A stretch of DNA of 21,452 bases, from positions 1 through 21,452 of the IMG/VR virus record IMGVR_UViG_3300036860_000713; one strand, 5' to 3'. Origin of the DNA: a virus. Under the pieces are notes generated by a model. That model had not been told where the DNA came from. It saw nothing but the letters and a program-made list of their open reading frames with translations, and searched no databases. Made by a program: the position numbers and the translations under genes. Every line of letters starts with the position of its first letter. Within the stretch, counting starts at the first letter, position 1. This document shows positions 1 through 6,546 of this stretch, piece after piece.

Positions 1-516
1 CTCGAAGGTCCCGTCCGCCAGATGGCGCTGGATGCTTGGCAACTGCAGGTAGGGCTTGGTCACGACGCCCCAGCGGCCAGCCGCCGGACCCTCCGCCCAC
101 ATGAAGAGGGTCCCCGGGGCCAGCGGACCAGTTGCCGGCACACCCAGGGTCAGGTCACCGCGCTCACCGTGCAAGTACGTCCAGGCAAGACCGACGTCAA
201 GCACCCGGGTCTTGGACCAGTGGCCCAGCAACATGGCCGGCACGTGACCAGCAAGGATGAAGTAGCGATCACTATCTTCCTTGTAATTGATGATGGGCAC
301 CACGGTGGTCCCCTTCAGGGTGCCGTCCGCAAAGTACCACTCAACGCTGCCCGGCTCAAGCGGCGGGCTGGAGAACCCCAACGTGGCTGGCGCCAGGGCT
401 GTCGCCTCCAGCCGTGCCACGCTCACCGGCGGGTCAACGTAGCGGCCCACCAGCAGCGCCGAGGCTGTGCCAGCAACCGCGCCAAGTGCCTTGCGAAACA
501 GGTCCCGTCGCTCCAT
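1..516 (-). CDS. Partial protein with Tat-like N-terminal leader (3' end outside window)
   Basis: The frame is open from an ATG at 516 to the left edge (172 codons, no stop), so the C-terminus is missing. The start follows a strong ribosome binding site (AAGGAG, 5 nt spacer) that overlaps the TAA of the preceding gene at 527-529. The N-terminus reads MERRDLFRKALGAVAG, followed by a short Ala/Gly/Leu-rich stretch to about residue 24. This twin-arginine plus hydrophobic layout resembles a Tat export signal or a single membrane anchor. The rest (about 45-172) is rich in Gly, Val, Trp and Tyr and looks beta-structured. I do not recognise the family. It is last in the visible gene string, after two small proteins. 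Codon use looks like that of its neighbours. That it is a gene is fairly certain; its function is unknown. Confidence 0.75.
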   Translation of the reverse strand, partial: MERRDLFRKALGAVAGTASALLVGRYVDPPVSVARLEATALAPATLGFSSPPLEPGSVEWYFADGTLKGTTVVPIINYKEDSDRYFILAGHVPAMLLGHWSKTRVLDVGLAWTYLHGERGDLTLGVPATGPLAPGTLFMWAEGPAAGRWGVVTKPYLQLPSIQRHLADGTFE

Positions 517-526
517 TGCCTCTCCT

Positions 527-787
527 TTAGTCCAACGGCCCCAGCCACCGCAGCTTGCGGCGCGGGAAGGTGCGGATCGGGTCAGCCCCCAGCCGCACCT
601 CCAGGGTGTGCGCGGTGTTGCGCAGGGAGTTGCACACGATGCCCCACCGCCCGGTCTCGAAGCCCTCCTCGTTCAGGAGGACACACCAGTCGCCCGGCAC
701 CAGCTCATGCGCGTCCGCCGTCGCCTGGTCCAGGTGGCGCTCAACAGTGGTGGTCTTGACGTCGACGTCCGTAGCCTGCTTGCCCAT
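527..787 (-). CDS. Small phage protein of unknown function (86 aa)
   Basis: The start is ATG at 787, preceded by AGGAG with a 4 nt spacer and placed 7 nt after the TAG of the upstream gene. The same frame stays open further upstream to 961, but that extension has no ribosome binding site and overlaps the neighbour heavily, so the short form is preferred. The product begins MGKQATDVDVKTTTVERHL. It has a central beta-like segment with DWCVLLNEEGFETGRWGIV at about residues 33-51 and a basic end (FPRRKLRWLGPLD). No membrane segment or catalytic motif is visible. It sits between a virion-like beta protein and a gene with a Tat-like leader, and its stop overlaps the ribosome binding site of that next gene. 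Function unknown. Confidence 0.7.
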   Translation of the reverse strand: MGKQATDVDVKTTTVERHLDQATADAHELVPGDWCVLLNEEGFETGRWGIVCNSLRNTAHTLEVRLGADPIRTFPRRKLRWLGPLD

Positions 788-794
788 GGTGCTC

Positions 795-1166
795 CTAGAC
801 GGTTGTGCCCGACGCCACGAGGCTGCTGCGCCGGGGATTGTTGTCAGCGGTGAGGCCGCTCGGCTGGACAATCTGCGCCCAGAAGGGTGCGTCGTCCAAG
901 GCAGCGATGTCGCCCAGGTTGACGTCGCTCTGGCTGAACGTCCCCGGCGAGCCCGCGACATCCGCAGCGATCTGCGTGTAGTCCGCCCCGTCGTTGGTCC
1001 CCACTGCCTCGATCGTGACCACGACGTCCTCCGCTGTCGAGGTGCCGAAGTTCTGCACGAAGAACTTCTTGGCGGTGGACGAGCCCGGGGTCGGCACGTT
1101 CCCCTGATCGGACGTCGTGATGACCGTGGACTCGTCGCTGTCGAGCATTCTCAGTGACGCTGGCAC
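795..1166 (-). CDS. Putative virion-associated beta-sandwich protein (123 aa)
   Basis: The start is GTG at 1166, seven nt after a GGGAG ribosome binding site that overlaps the end of the preceding gene. An in-frame ATG at 1148 is an alternative. The product is acidic, with alternating hydrophobic strands: an early segment DSDESTVITTSDQGNV, then KKFFVQNFGTSTAEDVVVTI, a GTFSQSDVNLGDI stretch and an FWAQIVQPSGLTADNNPR stretch near the C-terminus. This pattern (asymmetric NxGT loops, FW near a late strand) resembles small beta-sandwich proteins found with phage tails, but I cannot name a family. It lacks a signal peptide and membrane segments. Its place downstream of the tail and glycan genes fits a minor virion or decoration role; this is inference. 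Confidence 0.65.
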   Translation of the reverse strand: MPASLRMLDSDESTVITTSDQGNVPTPGSSTAKKFFVQNFGTSTAEDVVVTIEAVGTNDGADYTQIAADVAGSPGTFSQSDVNLGDIAALDDAPFWAQIVQPSGLTADNNPRRSSLVASGTTV

Positions 1167-1179
1167 AGCTCAGCTCCCG

Positions 1180-1512
1180 TCAGCGGCCTCGACGCCGCTG
1201 ACCCCGATGACGCCCACGGTCGGGGCACTCCCGCCACGCCCGCCGCACACCCGCCCGGAAACCCGCATTGAAGGCGTCCCGGCAGCGCTCCTCGCGCCGT
1301 CCCTGGCTGTAGCGGTTCCAAGCGACGACTGCGCCCGCGGCGCTCAGCAGCCCAAGCCCGTTGTTCCCCCGGGCAATCTCGTAGATGGCCAGCGCGCTGA
1401 CTCCGAGGGCGGTGTTGCGCCGCCCGGTGGGGCTGGCGTTGGCCGGCAATGGTAGTGCCAGCAAGAACAGGCCAAGGACCACAACCACCGCGCTGAACTG
1501 ACGAATCTTCAT
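1180..1512 (-). CDS. Small signal-peptide protein with glycine-rich hydrophobic segment (110 aa)
   Basis: The start is ATG at 1512, chosen because AAGGAGG lies just upstream; longer in-frame extensions lack such a site. Residues 1-26 (MKIRQFSAVVVVLGLFLLAL, then PLPANA) form a clear signal peptide with a likely cut after ANA, or else a first membrane segment. Residues about 31-62 are Gly/Ala/Leu/Val-rich and may make a glycine-zipper or second membrane segment. The tail, about 65-110, is strongly basic (RREERCRD, then several RGR/RRR runs) with two cysteines. The layout could fit an exported small protein or a two-segment holin-like protein; no holin is otherwise evident in the window. It follows the glycosyltransferase gene after 26 nt. 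Function unknown. Confidence 0.7.
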   Translation of the reverse strand: MKIRQFSAVVVVLGLFLLALPLPANASPTGRRNTALGVSALAIYEIARGNNGLGLLSAAGAVVAWNRYSQGRREERCRDAFNAGFRAGVRRAWRECPDRGRHRGQRRRGR

Positions 1513-1538
1513 CAAGCTCCTCCTTGTCATTATACCGC

Positions 1539-2579
1539 CTACAGCGGCTCCTTGCCGAAGCGTCGGAGGGTGGCCTCCAGCTCGTGGAGCACCAGCTCCT
1601 TGGTGAGGCGTCGCATGCACACGTAGTGCTTCGCCGGCTCCTTCGGATTCTCCTTCCGGCAGGGATGCAGGTACCAGCAGGGAGCACAGTCCACAATGGC
1701 GGTGGGGTTGACGTAGCTACCAGGGTACTCCCGCATCCGCAGGGCCCCGTCGGTGGGACCAAACAGGCCGACGACCGGCACCCCCAGCGTGCCCGCGACG
1801 TGGAGGATGCCGGTGTCCGGGGAGACGACGACGTCGAGGTGGGCGATGGCGGCAGCCACCTTGCGGATGTGCATGCCGAGCATGGCTGGCACCTGGTCCG
1901 TGACCTTCTTGAGTGCATCGATCGAGCACACCTTGTAGCCACGCTGCTGCAGCTCCCAGGCGAACTGGGAGGCGAAGGGCCAGTCCCGCGCCGGGTCCTT
2001 GGTGGTGAGCACCACGCCGACCCGCACGCCGGCCCCGAGGCGCTCCTCACACCACCGTGCTCCCTCCGCCAGCTCGCTGCCGGTCAGGTGCAGGATGGGG
2101 CGCCGGTTGGAGGGTGCCACCCCCGCAGCCCGGCACCAGATGTCCGTGCGGTGGTCCTTGACGTGGGGCTGCTGGGCAGTCTCGGTCAGGGCGCAGACGA
2201 CGTTCAGGTCGATCACCAGGTCCGTGTCCCGCACGCAGTGAGGCACCATGTCAGCGTGGTTCGGCGCGTTGCGGAACTCCTGCCGCACGTGCCGCGTGGG
2301 AGAGCAGACAAACTCAAAGGGGTTGACGTGAACGAGATCGTCGATGAAGGGGTTGTGCCGAAAGATCATCGGCAGACAGCCCGCCATGTAGCTGCTGTCA
2401 GTCGCCACGGTCAAGAAGCACCCGGGGTACTTCTCCTTGAGCCCGCGGAACACTGGCGTGCACATCAGGACGTCACCGATTCCGCCAAGCTGTCGGAAGA
2501 CGGTGATCTTCTTGAGCTTTGGCTCACGGACAACCCGAGTGGGCCACACCTTGAGCACGCGAGTAGCCTCCGCAATCAC
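1539..2579 (-). CDS. Glycosyltransferase family 9 (heptosyltransferase-like)
   Basis: This is a GT-B glycosyltransferase of the family that includes LPS heptosyltransferases, which move a sugar from an ADP- or similar nucleotide sugar to a glycan acceptor. The N-terminal domain has the hallmark LGGIGDVLMCTPVFRGLK (about residues 31-48). The C-terminal domain has the donor-site signature SPDTGILHVAGTLGVPVVGL at about 253-272, running on into FGPTD. A late cysteine set (C298, C301, C307, C321, the last in HYVCMRRL) matches the metal-binding-like Cys cluster seen near the end of many GT9 proteins. Length (346 aa) is normal for the family and the protein looks intact. The GTG start overlaps the TGA of the upstream methyltransferase (GTGA), so the two are translationally coupled. 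It is the last gene of the six-gene glycan cassette. The exact donor and acceptor cannot be read from sequence. Confidence 0.9.
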   Translation of the reverse strand: MIAEATRVLKVWPTRVVREPKLKKITVFRQLGGIGDVLMCTPVFRGLKEKYPGCFLTVATDSSYMAGCLPMIFRHNPFIDDLVHVNPFEFVCSPTRHVRQEFRNAPNHADMVPHCVRDTDLVIDLNVVCALTETAQQPHVKDHRTDIWCRAAGVAPSNRRPILHLTGSELAEGARWCEERLGAGVRVGVVLTTKDPARDWPFASQFAWELQQRGYKVCSIDALKKVTDQVPAMLGMHIRKVAAAIAHLDVVVSPDTGILHVAGTLGVPVVGLFGPTDGALRMREYPGSYVNPTAIVDCAPCWYLHPCRKENPKEPAKHYVCMRRLTKELVLHELEATLRRFGKEPL

Positions 2580-3259
2580 AGGGTGAGGGCCTCCATCACC
2601 AACCCCTCCTGGTCCTGCAGCTCCTCCCTGCGCAGCCCTGTCTTGCGAATGATGGCGTGGCCACGCTCATCCTCCACGAACTGCACCGCCACGACGTTGT
2701 CACTGTCCACGAACTCCTCCAGCCACTGGTCGATGGCCTCCCTGATCTGGGGGAAGTAGTAGTCATCGAGGATCACGAAGCCCCGCTGGTGCAGGATGGG
2801 CCACACGTTCATGAGGTCATTGAGCACCCCGTGCTTGTCGTGGTTGCCGTCGACGTGGATGAGGTCAAAGGTCCCCAGCTTGGCCGGGATGCCGTCGAAG
2901 GAGTTCCACCGCAGCGCCCGACAGCGCGCGTGGAACCCAACGATGCGGAAGTTGTCGTTGGCCTGCTGGCACGACCCGGCGTGGTAGCTCTCATCGTCGA
3001 TGCCCAGGTACTCGAAGCGCTCGACGCCCGCCGCCAGCGCTGCCGCGCAGCAGACGATGCCCGTGTAGCCGAACCGCACGCCAATCTCCAGCATGTGTCG
3101 TGGGCGGAACTTGTGGACTAGGCCACCGTAGACCGCGAAGTACCGGTCGATGATCTCCTGCGGGTACCGGTCACCCAGCGGGAAGGCCACCTGGTCCACC
3201 AGCCGACGATCAAATTTCCACCACTCCGGCTCGGTCAGGAACTCCACCTCGACAACCAA
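2576..3259 (-). CDS. Class I SAM-dependent methyltransferase (paralogue of the gene at 3802-4464)
   Basis: A Rossmann-fold methyltransferase of the Methyltransf_24-like kind. Motif I is MLEIGVRFGYTG (about residues 56-67), the acidic loop is FDLIHVDGNHDKHG (131-144), and a later strand ends GFVILDDY (160-167). The TTG start at 3259 is supported by GGGAGG with a 5 nt spacer; the start lies 12 nt after the previous stop. It shares motif I almost word for word with the gene at 3802-4464 (EIGVRFGY in both), and both have the VDG(N/D)H and VDD/LDDY positions, so the two are diverged duplicates flanking the P-loop gene. Members of this group methylate sugars or other small acceptors; a sugar O-methyltransferase is the natural guess beside two GT9 genes. 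Its end overlaps the next start. Confidence 0.87.
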   Translation of the reverse strand: MVVEVEFLTEPEWWKFDRRLVDQVAFPLGDRYPQEIIDRYFAVYGGLVHKFRPRHMLEIGVRFGYTGIVCCAAALAAGVERFEYLGIDDESYHAGSCQQANDNFRIVGFHARCRALRWNSFDGIPAKLGTFDLIHVDGNHDKHGVLNDLMNVWPILHQRGFVILDDYYFPQIREAIDQWLEEFVDSDNVVAVQFVEDERGHAIIRKTGLRREELQDQEGLVMEALTL

Positions 3260-3271
3260 GTCAGCCTCCCC

Positions 3272-3802
3272 TCAGAACGGCAGCAGCAGCCCTGCCAGCC
3301 CGTACTTCTCATTGGCGTTGACGACCTCGACGGTTGGCGGCGGCAGCCCGAGCTGCGCAAACAGGTGTCCCCGCACCTCCGGCACCGTCACGAAGAGCCC
3401 GTACGGCACCACGACCAGGGTCGTCTTCAGCCAGCTCGCCAGCTCGTAGGCCAGCTTGGCCGCCACCAGGATCGTCTGCCGCGCCGCCTCGAAGGTGCGC
3501 CCCTCGTAGTTCTTCAACTGCCCTGCCACCACGAAGTCGCTGCGCCGAGAGATGAGGATGGGCGTCACCCGGTACCCCGCTGCCTTGAGCAGCCCCGCGA
3601 TGGCAAGCACGTCCGGCACCAGCAGCCCATTGGGCACGCTGCGCGCAAGTGCGAGCTTGCTTGGCTTGTCGCGGAAGCACAGGTCATCGGTGCTCTCACC
3701 GGCGTCCGGGTCACCGTAGCACCCTGCCGAGCAGAGGCACCGCCGGAAGAACCTCGTGCCGGAGTTCTCGGGGCCAAGCACAAAGTAGGCACGCTTTCCC
3801 AT
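3272..3802 (-). CDS. P-loop sulfotransferase-like protein (176 aa)
   Basis: The N-terminus carries YFVLGPENSGTRFFRR (about residues 6-21). The GPxxSGTR loop resembles the phosphosulfate-binding loop of sulfotransferases rather than a Walker A GxxxxGK(S/T), because there is no lysine-Ser/Thr pair. Downstream are a Cys-rich, Gly-Asp segment (CLCSAGCYGDPDAG, 23-36), a strand-loop VTPILISRRSDFVVAGQLKN (79-98) where sulfotransferases carry RDP/RS-type PAPS contacts, and a helical C-terminal half. At 176 aa it is shorter than most sulfotransferases (about 250-300 aa). The ATG start shares one base with the previous TGA (TGATG). It is sandwiched between two paralogous methyltransferases, which supports a glycan-modifying role. 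A small-molecule kinase-like function is the main alternative. Confidence 0.65.
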   Translation of the reverse strand: MGKRAYFVLGPENSGTRFFRRCLCSAGCYGDPDAGESTDDLCFRDKPSKLALARSVPNGLLVPDVLAIAGLLKAAGYRVTPILISRRSDFVVAGQLKNYEGRTFEAARQTILVAAKLAYELASWLKTTLVVVPYGLFVTVPEVRGHLFAQLGLPPPTVEVVNANEKYGLAGLLLPF

Positions 3803-4464
3803 CAGCCTGCGTTCCGCTGCAGGAGCGCCAGCCCACGCTCATTCTCGTGCCACTGGAACGCCTGCAACTCCGCAAGGTGCTCGTCACGGAACTGCTCCAC
3901 CGCGCGCTTCACGTCGGTCATCCCCGTGTCGTCTACGATCACAACCGCACCAGGGGCAGTCAGGGGCCAGATGTTGACAAGGTCGCGGTAGCACCCCTCG
4001 TAGGAGTGGTCCCCGTCAACGTTGACAAGGTCATAGACTCCAAGGTACTGACACACCTTCTCGGGCAGCCCCGCTCGTGTGTCGTGGCGAAACAGCTCAA
4101 CACCAACGCTTGGCGTCTGGGCTGCGAAGTTCGCGCTGGCAACCTCGTTGCTTGAGACTGCTGGATCTTCAGGGTGACTGAAGAAGCAAGCGTCGATTCC
4201 ATCGTAGCCGAGGATCCACACCTCTGGATCGTAATTTGGGCGTCCTGCAAGGGCACCCAGGCACATCGCAATGCCGGAGTAACCGAAGCGCACCCCGATC
4301 TCCAGGATCTCCTCGGGCCGGTACTTCCTGGCAATGCCCGCGTAATCCGCGTAATACGTGTCATCTGCCCAGCGGCCGCCAAAGATGGTGATGTCCGAGG
4401 GCACTGCAAAGCTGGAGATGGGCACTGGGTACCGCTCGCTGACGTGGAAGATGTCGTGTCTCAC
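3802..4464 (-). CDS. Class I SAM-dependent methyltransferase (220 aa)
   Basis: The start is the GTG at 4464, overlapping the TGA of the upstream gene as GTGA and preceded by GGAG with a 5 nt spacer. The frame is open for another 50 codons upstream, but that part lies inside the neighbour. Motif I is ILEIGVRFGYSGI (about residues 53-65). The acidic/catalytic stretch is YDLVNVDGDHSYEGC (144-158) and a following strand reads VVIVDDTG (174-181), the typical Methyltransf_24 arrangement. It is a paralogue of the gene at 2576-3259. In context (GT9, zinc-ribbon methyltransferase, P-loop protein, second methyltransferase, GT9) a sugar methyltransferase is likely. No signal peptide or membrane segment, so it should act in the cytosol. 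Confidence 0.87.
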   Translation of the reverse strand: MRHDIFHVSERYPVPISSFAVPSDITIFGGRWADDTYYADYAGIARKYRPEEILEIGVRFGYSGIAMCLGALAGRPNYDPEVWILGYDGIDACFFSHPEDPAVSSNEVASANFAAQTPSVGVELFRHDTRAGLPEKVCQYLGVYDLVNVDGDHSYEGCYRDLVNIWPLTAPGAVVIVDDTGMTDVKRAVEQFRDEHLAELQAFQWHENERGLALLQRNAG

Positions 4465-5243
4465 AGCCGCTCCAGCCTCAGGACACAGGTCATGATGTTC
4501 GGCACTCCATCCGGCAGTGTCCCGCGAATGTGGTCCTCCGGGTGCTCGGCGTAGACGAGCCGCGCCTGCACCTCCGGCGTCGTGAAGATCAGCTCGAACG
4601 ACCGGGGGTTCCACCAGTAGTGGTGGTGCTCCCCAGGTCGAAAGTGCTTCCAGGGTCGACTGGGGAAGCTCCGGGGAGCCCGGGGCACGCTGATCATCAG
4701 CCAGTCAGTGCTGAGCGCTGCCGCTCGTGGCGCGGCCAGGTCCTCGAAGTGCTCCAGGGAGTCGAAGAACGTGATGACCCGGTAGCGCTCCTCCGGCGGC
4801 AGTGGGTCTGTCGGCAGCGCCACGCGCCGCACACCGGGGTACTCGGTGGGGTTGACGTCATTCCCCACGGCAGCCCACCCGACGGCAGCGGCGGCGCGAA
4901 TGAAGCTGCCATTCCCGTACCCCACGTCCAGGAGCCGGCCCCGGCGAAGCTGCTCGCCGGTGGCAGCACACTCGTGCAGGCTCAGGACGTGCCACAACAC
5001 GCGCAGGCGCAGCTCGCTCATCTGCTGCATGGCTGGGTACCGATCATAGCGCTCTGCCACGTAGGCACGGTCATAGACCGCAGTCGTGTGTCGGTCAGCA
5101 GCACAGTAGGTGAAGCAGTGGTAGCAGTAGCCAAGTCCCCGCTGGTGGGGGTACAGCAAGTCCCGAGCACAGGCGGGGCAGCGCTCGCGCTGCTCAGCCC
5201 CGCAGGAGGAACTCGGCGATGGCGCTGGTGTCGAGCTGGTCAA
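4461..5243 (-). CDS. Zinc-ribbon class I SAM methyltransferase (260 aa)
   Basis: The preferred start is TTG at 5243, because AGGAG with a 6 nt spacer stands in front of it; an upstream ATG at 5261 has no ribosome binding site. With this start the gene overlaps the upstream gene by 50 nt. The N-terminus has a zinc-ribbon pattern: CPAC (residues 22-25), CYHC (40-43) and another Cys at 47. The methyltransferase domain follows with motif I LLDVGYGNGSF (104-114) and FFDSLEHFED (159-168), the Methyltransf_23 hallmark, then a His-rich loop RPGEHHHYWW. A zinc ribbon ahead of a Methyltransf_23 domain is a known layout among sugar C-methyltransferase and glycan-cluster proteins. It is coupled to both neighbours. 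Confidence 0.85.
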   Translation of the reverse strand: MTSSTPAPSPSSSCGAEQRERCPACARDLLYPHQRGLGYCYHCFTYCAADRHTTAVYDRAYVAERYDRYPAMQQMSELRLRVLWHVLSLHECAATGEQLRRGRLLDVGYGNGSFIRAAAAVGWAAVGNDVNPTEYPGVRRVALPTDPLPPEERYRVITFFDSLEHFEDLAAPRAAALSTDWLMISVPRAPRSFPSRPWKHFRPGEHHHYWWNPRSFELIFTTPEVQARLVYAEHPEDHIRGTLPDGVPNIMTCVLRLERL

Positions 5244-6075
5244 ATTGTCGCTCCTGACCATGGTCGAAGGGATACGTGAATACCCTATTTTCTGGGTGTC
5301 GCAGCCCGTAGGTGTACTTTGAGTCCAGCGTCGGCAGGTGGCGCGTCATCAGGGGCTCGGGCACCACCAGCACCGTGCGACGCCGGTGGTCCCAGGCAGC
5401 GCGGATGAGGTTTGAGTGCGCCCCGACAAAGGCGTCACAATTGGCCACGAGGTGGTAGGTCACCCGAATGTTGAGCTGATCAATCAGGTCGGTGAGGTTT
5501 GGTGCGGCTGGGCACAGCTCCTGTGTGTACTTGTGGCCGCGGTCATGGTTCCGGCCAATCACCAGGAGGCTGGCCGCCGGTGCGAGGTGCTGCAGGGCTG
5601 CAGCCAGCCGTGCGATGGCAGCCACGTCAAAGCCATCGCGGTCAGAGAGCCCCGCGTAGGGCTGGGCCACGACGCAGGGGCGCCGCGTCAGGAGTTGACC
5701 AAGCAGGTGACGCTCACCCTCCAGCAGGTGGATCTGCGGTTGTTGAAGGTCAAGTTGGCGCACCCCCGCGTCATGCAGCAGGTCATTGCGCGAGAGCGGG
5801 ATGAAGCCATCCGCAGTGGGGGTGTTCCACCGGTGCTGCAGCTCGGGCGTGGGTGGTGCCCAGGGCTCCTCCACGACCTCATGGACGTGGGGGTGACCGT
5901 GGAACAGGTCCGTGGCAGCACCAGCGCAGTGACACTGGGAGTAGATGCGCACGCGCGCGCCATTGCGCTCCACGAGACTGGCCAGCTTGCGAAAGCTGGG
6001 TTCGTGAAGCCAGTCCCACCAGAGGTCACCCACGCCACCGCCAAGCGCACCAAAGACCTTGAGCTGGTCAGCCAA
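5194..6075 (-). CDS. GT9-like (GT-B) glycosyltransferase, divergent
   Basis: The TTG start at 6075 is set by AGGAGG with a 5 nt spacer, which itself overlaps the previous stop. The N-terminus has VFGALGGGVGDLWWDWL (residues 7-23), the GGxGD loop of GT9 enzymes, then a strand-helix pattern and HPHVHEVVEE (61-70), where family members have a hP-x-V-D-E-V-I element. The second half has CVVAQPYAGLSDRDGFD (134-150), LLVIGRN (170-176) and FVGAHSNLIRAAWDHRRRTV (216-235), matching the donor-site region where typical GT9 proteins read DSGxxHxA. The usual DTG/DSG and H are replaced by HSN and R, so it may use another donor or be partly degenerate in activity. At 293 aa it is a little short. It leads the glycan cassette. 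Confidence 0.72.
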   Translation of the reverse strand: MADQLKVFGALGGGVGDLWWDWLHEPSFRKLASLVERNGARVRIYSQCHCAGAATDLFHGHPHVHEVVEEPWAPPTPELQHRWNTPTADGFIPLSRNDLLHDAGVRQLDLQQPQIHLLEGERHLLGQLLTRRPCVVAQPYAGLSDRDGFDVAAIARLAAALQHLAPAASLLVIGRNHDRGHKYTQELCPAAPNLTDLIDQLNIRVTYHLVANCDAFVGAHSNLIRAAWDHRRRTVLVVPEPLMTRHLPTLDSKYTYGLRHPENRVFTYPFDHGQERQFDQLDTSAIAEFLLRG

Positions 6076-6085
6076 GCAAGCCTCC

Positions 6086-6511
6086 TCAATACGAGGAACC
6101 GAACCACTGTATCACTCTAACAACGTAGAAGACCATCGAAATCTCGAAGCTGTCGCAGCTTCCTCGAATTGGGACTGGGTGGAAGGCTGCCTGTCCTGGG
6201 GCAAAGAGCACCTCGAAGCGATTCGGGAACCAGTCCCGCAGCTCCCAGGTCGTGCCCTGACTTCGAAACTTAGTCCAGAGGTCTTGACATGTCACATAGT
6301 CGGTGACCTCAGCCTCCAGGTTGATCACGAAGTCCGCCACCTGCAGCCCACGGTCCTGGTGGATGACGGAGCCGGAGAGGACCCGGTGGCTGCTGCCGCG
6401 CTTGGCATTCTGGAAGGGGTCGTACCGGGTGGGGTCGACGGAGAAGGTGGTGATGTTGCCGCCGTCGAGGCTGCGGAGGGACATGCTGCTGGCTGCAAGT
6501 GGTGTCGGCAC
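6086..6511 (-). CDS. Small tail-like protein, first gene behind the cassette promoter
   Basis: From GTG at 6511 the product has 141 residues; from the in-frame ATG at 6484 it has 132. Neither start has a Shine-Dalgarno site. A promoter -10 box ends 7 nt before the GTG, so the mRNA could begin at the GTG itself (leaderless). The protein has no signal or membrane segment and looks mostly beta: segments HRVLSGSVIHQDRGLQVADF, VINLEAEVTDYVTCQDLW and FEISMVFYVVRVIQWF. Its position right after the tape measure is where distal-tail or tail-tip genes usually start, and the strand-rich makeup fits, but I do not recognise the family. Its stop lies in the ribosome binding site of the glycosyltransferase gene that follows. 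Confidence 0.7.
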   Translation of the reverse strand: MPTPLAASSMSLRSLDGGNITTFSVDPTRYDPFQNAKRGSSHRVLSGSVIHQDRGLQVADFVINLEAEVTDYVTCQDLWTKFRSQGTTWELRDWFPNRFEVLFAPGQAAFHPVPIRGSCDSFEISMVFYVVRVIQWFGSSY

Positions 6512-6517
6512 AGTCTT

Positions 6518-6546
6518 ATTCTACCCCACGGGCTGACACCTGTCAA
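6518..6546 (-). promoter_or_regulatory. Sigma70-type promoter (TTGACA, 17 bp, TAGAAT)
   Basis: On the minus strand the -35 box TTGACA is at 6546-6541, the spacer is 17 bp, and the -10 box TAGAAT is at 6523-6518. This is a perfect -35 and a five-of-six -10 at ideal spacing. It lies in the short gap just after the tape measure stop, so it would drive the tail-like gene and the six-gene glycan cassette on their own transcript. A dyad TGACA-CC-TGTCA (6534-6545) overlaps the -35 box and could be an operator. The expected start site (about 6511) coincides with a GTG codon. Confidence 0.7.

Noticed and set aside
788-961. N-terminal extension of the small gene at 527-787
   Set aside because: No ribosome binding site, overlaps the well-supported gene at 795-1166; ATG at 787 has AGGAG.
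1151-2050. 299-codon minus-strand frame
   Set aside because: Overlaps the GT9 gene and the signal-peptide gene in another frame; Arg/Ser-rich shadow.
1524-2759. 411-codon plus-strand open frame
   Set aside because: Antisense to the GT9 and methyltransferase genes, no ribosome binding site noted and low-complexity composition; typical shadow in high-GC coding DNA.
6285-6294. TGACATGTCA palindrome as a further operator
   Set aside because: Inside coding sequence, spacing differs from the promoter dyad, and a 10 bp palindrome can arise by chance.
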